Shown here: positions 29,773 through 33,509 of the stretch, in pieces | Layout: each line of letters begins with the position of its first letter | Position numbering within the stretch: position 1 is the stretch's first letter | Source: a virus | IMG/VR virus record: IMGVR_UViG_3300032304_002372 | Coordinates: 1-33,509 of that record | Reading direction: 5' to 3' (one strand) | Length of the DNA stretch: 33,509 nt | Made by a program: the position numbers and the translations under genes | Notes under the pieces: generated by a model | Told to the model about the DNA's origin: nothing | What the model saw: only the letters and a program-made list of their open reading frames with translations | Databases searched by the model: none

Positions 29773-30827
29773 TTTTCCCCCAAAATCTTATCAAACATTA
29801 TATTGGCATTCATGTAATGATCAATCAGTATCTTCTGCTGCTTCTGCAAGGCAGGCAAGAATTTAGTTCTATTACCAACTCGCTCATTGATAAAATCAAT
29901 CAACAGATCTTTGTGCGCCAAATAATTATTATAGCTGCTGGTCCATTCGCTAGGATATAAAAACTCATCCATGTACATTTCGGCATAGCTAGCTCGATTA
30001 GGAACAATGGGAATAGCACCTGTCAGGGTACCTTCCATGACACTGATGCCTAGATTTTCATGCAGGGCACAACTAAAGATAGCAGCTGCCTTGCCCATCT
30101 CCTGATAGTAGGCTGCCTTGCTTAGATTCTGCTTCTGAGTAATCTGCATGGTAAAATAGGTATTTAAATCTTCGGCAATTTCTGGTTGCTTGTCTGAATT
30201 ATAACGATGTGGCCACATTACTACAGGATGCTTTTCCTGCGTATTATAGGACAGCAGATTCTCAATAACTGGATCATGTGGTTGACCACTTCTATAAGCC
30301 AAGGATCTATCAACACCTAAATTTTCAATGAACATATCTTTATGGAAGTTAGTAGCAAAGTAATTATAATCACAGGCATAGTACCAGGCACGCTCCTGAT
30401 TGCTGCTCCAGGCCTTGCCCATCTTCATGCCTAGTATGTCGGTTGGATCATAGGCGCCTGCATGCCAGATGCCATGTATCTCCACAGGAATGGCCAAGAG
30501 CTCACTCATATATTTGATGCTGGTTATAACTGGATTCCAGGCATCAGTGATTAAAAATTTATCGCCAGGCTGAATTTCTCCAGCAGCAAATTTACGAGCT
30601 ATGGTTTCTGTCTGACTGGCTTTATAGATGTTGGTTACTGCAAAGTCCAGGAAGGCGCCAGCAGTAGTACCAGCATTGGTCTGAATACCATCAATGGTAA
30701 CAATCTGCCATTCTTCCTTGGCTTTGTCTAGGACCTGATTGGCAAACAACTTGGGGATATTAGTATACCACTGCTTGGTATAACGCTGATCTATAGGTTC
30801 AATTGGTACTATATAAAGTGTTCTCAT
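29769..30827 (-). CDS. GT-B glycosyltransferase, 352 aa
   Basis: C-terminal half carries a GT4-like donor site: HENLGISVMEGTLTGAIPIV (E-x7-E form, about 256-275), then PNRASYAEMY. The N-terminal Rossmann-like half opens LYIVPIEPIDQRYTKQWYTN, with WHAGAYDPTD in the middle. Acceptor unknown: candidates are modified phage DNA (as with T4 glucosyltransferases) or a cell-surface or virion glycan. Overlaps the T-fold gene upstream and the cytidylyltransferase downstream by four bases each. Confidence 0.82.
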   Translation of the reverse strand: MRTLYIVPIEPIDQRYTKQWYTNIPKLFANQVLDKAKEEWQIVTIDGIQTNAGTTAGAFLDFAVTNIYKASQTETIARKFAAGEIQPGDKFLITDAWNPVITSIKYMSELLAIPVEIHGIWHAGAYDPTDILGMKMGKAWSSNQERAWYYACDYNYFATNFHKDMFIENLGVDRSLAYRSGQPHDPVIENLLSYNTQEKHPVVMWPHRYNSDKQPEIAEDLNTYFTMQITQKQNLSKAAYYQEMGKAAAIFSCALHENLGISVMEGTLTGAIPIVPNRASYAEMYMDEFLYPSEWTSSYNNYLAHKDLLIDFINERVGNRTKFLPALQKQQKILIDHYMNANIMFDKILGEK

Positions 30828-31198
30828 ATTGTTGGATGCGCCCAGTAATGTAGAATTGCTCCATTTTCACCATCTTCAGATACTTCAACTTCCATGTCAC
30901 GACCAGGATACTTGTCCTTGATTGTTGCAATCAAAGACTCGGCCAACATTTCACAGCTCTGATAATCTAGCTCGAGAGTGGAATTAGAATACAGATTTTC
31001 GAGCCATCGTTTAAATTGGATGAACTCAATGTCCCTGTCATTATGCTGCACGGAAATGCGCACGCTGAAATGGAAGATATGGCGATGAGGATGAGCAAGA
31101 AACGAGACATCGGCTAGTTTAGGATCTGTGGCTGCTGCAGGATATTTATGTATTCCTTCCTTTTGAAAGGTAACTTTAATCCATCTACGTATCATCAT
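30824..31198 (-). CDS. second T-fold-like (PTPS/QueD-like) small protein, 124 aa
   Basis: I call this family tentatively. EGIHKYPAA, FLAHPHRHIFHFSVRISV (H36, H38, H40), then LELDYQSCEMLAESLI (C82) and VEVSEDGENGA follow the layout of 6-pyruvoyl-tetrahydropterin synthases: a His-rich first motif, a Cys/Glu helix and a final VxVxE strand. Its His-rich segment complements the His-poor QueD-like protein at 28772. The start uses the ATG that overlaps the DpdA-like stop (ATGA). It could instead be an unrelated beta-barrel. Confidence 0.5.
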   Translation of the reverse strand: MMIRRWIKVTFQKEGIHKYPAAATDPKLADVSFLAHPHRHIFHFSVRISVQHNDRDIEFIQFKRWLENLYSNSTLELDYQSCEMLAESLIATIKDKYPGRDMEVEVSEDGENGAILHYWAHPTI

Positions 31199-32445
31199 GC
31201 GAATAACTCCTCTAGGCTAGATTGTTCGGTATATACCTGCACAGGCTCTGAATCCATGTAAGGGCCTACATGAGTAACCCAGTGTTCAAAGTCTGCAGCA
31301 GTCTTTACTGAGTATAAGGCATCAAAGGCATTCCTGTCAAGCCCTTTTGCAAACTTCATGACCTCTTTACGGCAGCGGCTTACTCGGTCAACCTGCTCAA
31401 TAAAGTTCTTGATTGATGAGCTGACATAGGCAACATACAACTGCAGACTTGGATCGATTGTGCCAAAATTCTTTTCATAGGTACGACTGCTTTGATTGAG
31501 AATATTGTATAGATCATCTACCGTATATTCAATGAATGGAAAATTCTTTTTCATATTTTCCAAGACAATTCTGTAGCTATCATCATAGGCACGAGTAAAT
31601 GTAAAGGCATAATCGTTCATGTAATAACGACCCTGAGTCACACCTGACGTATGAGTAGTACTATCATAGCTCATATGCACACCATCATACATGCCATTCT
31701 GAATAAAGATCATCTGTGGCAGCATACGATACACGCTGCCAACTCCCAGCAGATGCAGATTTTTATGCTCCAATTCAATGGGTAACTGAGTAAAGTAAAA
31801 TGCCCGCTTGATGTCTTCCAGACTACCTTTGCCCAGAGCAGCTGCTCCCATGGCTATACCACCAATGTGCTTGACATAATCAGCTGGCATTTCTAATTGT
31901 ACATACTCCACCCACTTCATATAACTGTCATAGTCATTGCCCTGAGCAATAAGCATGGGCTTGGAAGTAGTACCTTTTTCCAGAAAATATTCTATTTGCC
32001 TTTTTAAATTCTTGCCAGTTTCGCGAGCACAATGCTCAAGCTGAGATGCATCAAAGCGACGGTTACTAAGATCCAATCTTTCTGATCTACCATTGTCCAG
32101 AGTACGCACAGGAATAACATCGAAGCACATGGCAATGTCGCTGTTCTGAGCCTGATTGGTATAGACTTCTTCCTTGAGTTCTTCTGTGATAGTACGGCCC
32201 AGAGTAATCATCTGCAGGCCGCCTGAGTCGGCATGGATGTTGTGAACCAGATTACGATAATGGGAGCCGCACCAACGGCCAGGTCTTTTCTCAGTATAAG
32301 CGTTATATAGTAAACTTATCTTATGGTTGTGCTGATCATTAAGACTTCCAAAGGTGCGGCTAAACCAGTCCAGGTTCTGTGGCAGTAAACTTTCTTCATA
32401 CATTAACTTGAAGTAGCTGGTACCACTGGCGACATATTCAAACAT
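31195..32445 (-). CDS. tRNA-guanine transglycosylase family protein, DpdA-like
   Basis: 416 aa. TGT signatures in order: HADSGGLQMITLG (D73-S74; TGT has DSGGFQ), AMCFDVIP (D109), HIGGIAMGA, HLLGVGS (231-237; TGT has YLMGVG) and YDGVHMSYDSTTH (D261, the position of the nucleophilic Asp). The C-terminal CxCxxC...H zinc site of tRNA enzymes is not seen. Phage members of this family (DpdA) exchange guanine in DNA for a 7-deazaguanine. DNA versus tRNA cannot be settled from sequence, but phage origin, missing zinc motif and the neighbouring T-fold genes favour DpdA. Confidence 0.82.
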   Translation of the reverse strand: MFEYVASGTSYFKLMYEESLLPQNLDWFSRTFGSLNDQHNHKISLLYNAYTEKRPGRWCGSHYRNLVHNIHADSGGLQMITLGRTITEELKEEVYTNQAQNSDIAMCFDVIPVRTLDNGRSERLDLSNRRFDASQLEHCARETGKNLKRQIEYFLEKGTTSKPMLIAQGNDYDSYMKWVEYVQLEMPADYVKHIGGIAMGAAALGKGSLEDIKRAFYFTQLPIELEHKNLHLLGVGSVYRMLPQMIFIQNGMYDGVHMSYDSTTHTSGVTQGRYYMNDYAFTFTRAYDDSYRIVLENMKKNFPFIEYTVDDLYNILNQSSRTYEKNFGTIDPSLQLYVAYVSSSIKNFIEQVDRVSRCRKEVMKFAKGLDRNAFDALYSVKTAADFEHWVTHVGPYMDSEPVQVYTEQSSLEELFA

Positions 32446-32446
32446 A

Positions 32447-32950
32447 TTAACTTCCCAGTATTTTAATTAGATGCTTGGTCTGTGTCATTGCATCATCGAG
32501 AGCATTATGATATGTTCCCTCACGTTTGTCAATAGGTACATTGACTATATTCTTCATGGTACGATAACAGCGATCATCCCAGGGTAACCAGGGACGTTTT
32601 CTATCTAAAGCAAAGTAGGCATTCTCTAAGATGACATTATCGAAGCCTGCGCCATTGCCCCAGGTAGGTAAACTTTTACTGCCATACCAGGCTTCAAAGT
32701 TGGTCAGGGCTTCTTCTAGATCCAGATTATCCTTGAGCAAGGCATCGCGTGCTTCCTTGCTTTGCTTGCTCCACCACAGCAGAGTTTCTTTATCGAAATG
32801 TAGACCCGCAGCCTTACAGGATTTAGGATCAATGGTACAGTAAAAGGTATCTACGATTTGATCGTCTTCCCATTTTACTGCACCTATGCTGGCAATGGCC
32901 GCATTGGCCTTGGTGCTGTAGGTTTCGAGGTCTAACATTACATTAATCAC
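32447..32950 (-). CDS. DEDDh 3'-5' exonuclease (DexA/RNase T-like), GTG start
   Basis: 167 aa. Exonuclease motifs: VMLDLETYS (D7, E9), WGNGAGFDNVILENAY (D of ExoII) and YHNALDDAMTQ (His and Asp of ExoIII). Start set at GTG 32950, which has AAGGAA seven bases upstream; the ATG at 32980 lies inside the previous gene with no ribosome-binding site. T4 DexA is 227 aa; this is a shorter relative. It degrades single-stranded DNA or trims 3' ends. The stop is one base from the DpdA-like ATG. Confidence 0.9.
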   Translation of the reverse strand: MINVMLDLETYSTKANAAIASIGAVKWEDDQIVDTFYCTIDPKSCKAAGLHFDKETLLWWSKQSKEARDALLKDNLDLEEALTNFEAWYGSKSLPTWGNGAGFDNVILENAYFALDRKRPWLPWDDRCYRTMKNIVNVPIDKREGTYHNALDDAMTQTKHLIKILGS

Positions 32951-33164
32951 GTGGCGGTTCCTTGTATTTGATTGCGCCATGTTGAAGCATAGTACTTAGC
33001 AACATCTCTGTACTTGATCCATAGCGTTTGGCATAGCTACGAAATGCCTTGGGAATACCATACTGGGCAGCCAGCTTCTTGTCCCAGCGTTTTTCTTTTT
33101 TACGCTTGGCATTACCCATTAAGGTTGCTTCGGTATCCAGCTGATTCTTTACAATATCGTTCAT
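32943..33164 (-). CDS. small basic protein, 73 aa
   Basis: Unrecognised. The middle is very basic (GNAKRKKEKRWDKKLAAQYG) and could bind nucleic acid. The remainder is helical with LLSTMLQHGAIKYKEPPRD at the end. Overlaps the MazG stop by four bases and the exonuclease start by eight. No catalytic motif. Confidence 0.75.
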   Translation of the reverse strand: MNDIVKNQLDTEATLMGNAKRKKEKRWDKKLAAQYGIPKAFRSYAKRYGSSTEMLLSTMLQHGAIKYKEPPRD

Positions 33165-33451
33165 GACAGTTCCTTGTTAAATAAATGAGTAGTCCATTTT
33201 TCCAGTTTAATGCGTTTAGCACTCTTGGCTTCTTGCACAAGTTTGATATCAATGAGTTCAAATTCTTCTAATAGATCAATCATGCATAGCAGATCACCAA
33301 TTTCTTCTTCCAATCTCTGACGATTGGTTCGATCAGTATATGCTTCGTCTAAACCAAAACGAAATATTTTGCTGATAACCTGCGATACTTCGCCACATTC
33401 TTCTTGCATGATAAGCAGAGTTTCTGTTTCCTTGGGTGTAATAGGTCTCAT
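33161..33451 (-). CDS. mazG: MazG-like NTP pyrophosphohydrolase, 96 aa
   Basis: All-alpha NTP-PPase. The metal site motif is present: QEECGEVSQVISKIFRFG (E-E-x-x-E) followed by RLEEEIGDLLCMIDLL (E-E-x-x-D). The size fits the single-domain phage MazG. Phage MazG proteins have been proposed to lower host ppGpp or clean up NTPs; the real substrate here is unknown. Its ATG lies one base after the stop of the upstream partial gene. Confidence 0.9.
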   Translation of the reverse strand: MRPITPKETETLLIMQEECGEVSQVISKIFRFGLDEAYTDRTNRQRLEEEIGDLLCMIDLLEEFELIDIKLVQEAKSAKRIKLEKWTTHLFNKELS

Positions 33452-33452
33452 G

Positions 33453-33509
33453 TTATTTCATCTTCGCCACGATTGAGAAAAATTCTTGCTTGAGTGCTGC
33501 GTCTTCGCG
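33453..33509 (-). CDS. 3' end of a gene that continues outside the window
   Basis: The frame is open from the window edge to TAA at 33455-33453 and encodes the last 18 residues, ending EFFSIVAKMK. The frame and overlap with the MazG gene fit the operon. Too short to identify. Confidence 0.7.
   Translation of the reverse strand, partial: REDAALKQEFFSIVAKMK

Noticed and set aside
32503-32530. TTGACA followed by a weak CATAAT, minus strand
   Set aside because: Internal to the exonuclease gene with a poor -10 and no gene start at a useful distance.

Overview
The window is a piece of a large T4-like (myovirus-type) double-stranded DNA phage genome. The evidence is the T4 replication core: family B DNA polymerase gp43, sliding clamp gp45, clamp loader gp44/gp62, translational repressor RegA, recombination nuclease gp46/gp47, a gp1-like dNMP kinase and a DexA-like exonuclease. 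These sit among accessory genes typical of marine T4-like phages: CobS/CobT-like proteins, Hsp20, many Fe(II)/2-oxoglutarate-type oxygenases, MazG, an S74 fibre chaperone, an AdoMet decarboxylase and an amidinotransferase. No photosynthesis genes are present, so a heterotrophic (probably marine proteobacterial) host is likelier than a cyanobacterium. The host assignment is inference. No tRNA, CRISPR array or insertion sequence was seen.

Layout. Nearly everything is on the minus strand, in long operons with 1-20 bp gene overlaps. 1-1596 is the 5' part of gp43. 1686-4063 is the only plus-strand island: six small genes, a perfect T4 late-promoter octamer (3002-3009), a small secreted protein and a compact secreted DD-peptidase. 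3986-7186 holds a metallophosphoesterase and five consecutive small beta-helix oxygenase-like genes. 7183-10712 is an adhesin module (two small proteins, a duplicated-domain glycine-rich tail fibre, a separate S74 chaperone). 10728-13677 is a tightly coupled metabolic cassette (CPFAR-motif protein, amidinotransferase, AdoMet decarboxylase, class III aminotransferase). 13677-16214 carries small membrane proteins, an Sm-like protein, a secreted cupin and Hsp20. 16219-20857 is the clamp/clamp loader/RegA operon, with two extra hydroxylase paralogues between gp44 and gp62, followed upstream by dNMP kinase. 20854-24203 encodes a MoxR-type ATPase (CobS-like) and a VWA/HExxH protein (CobT-like), preceded by a 43-aa membrane micro-protein. 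24485-33509 holds a phosphoribosyltransferase, a glutaminase-like protein, gp46/gp47, a QueD/PTPS-like protein, a cytidylyltransferase, a glycosyltransferase, a second T-fold-like protein, a tRNA-guanine-transglycosylase/DpdA-like protein, DexA, a small basic protein, MazG and the end of one more gene.

Regulation. At least eight sigma70-type promoters, mostly matching (GC)TTGACA-N17-TATAAT, were read on the minus strand; three have TTGACA-N17-TATAAT exactly. Two bury the stop codon of the preceding gene inside the -35 box. These look like early/middle promoters using host polymerase. TATAAATA/ATAAATA elements before the plus-strand lysis-like genes and before the fibre genes look like late promoters.

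Best candidates for undescribed biology: the amidinotransferase/AdoMet decarboxylase/aminotransferase cassette; the DpdA-like plus T-fold genes beside a glycosyltransferase (possible 7-deazaguanine DNA modification); the run of oxygenases; and a three-copy repeat at 14125-14295 that allows two mutually exclusive RNA structures just upstream of a ribosome-binding site.
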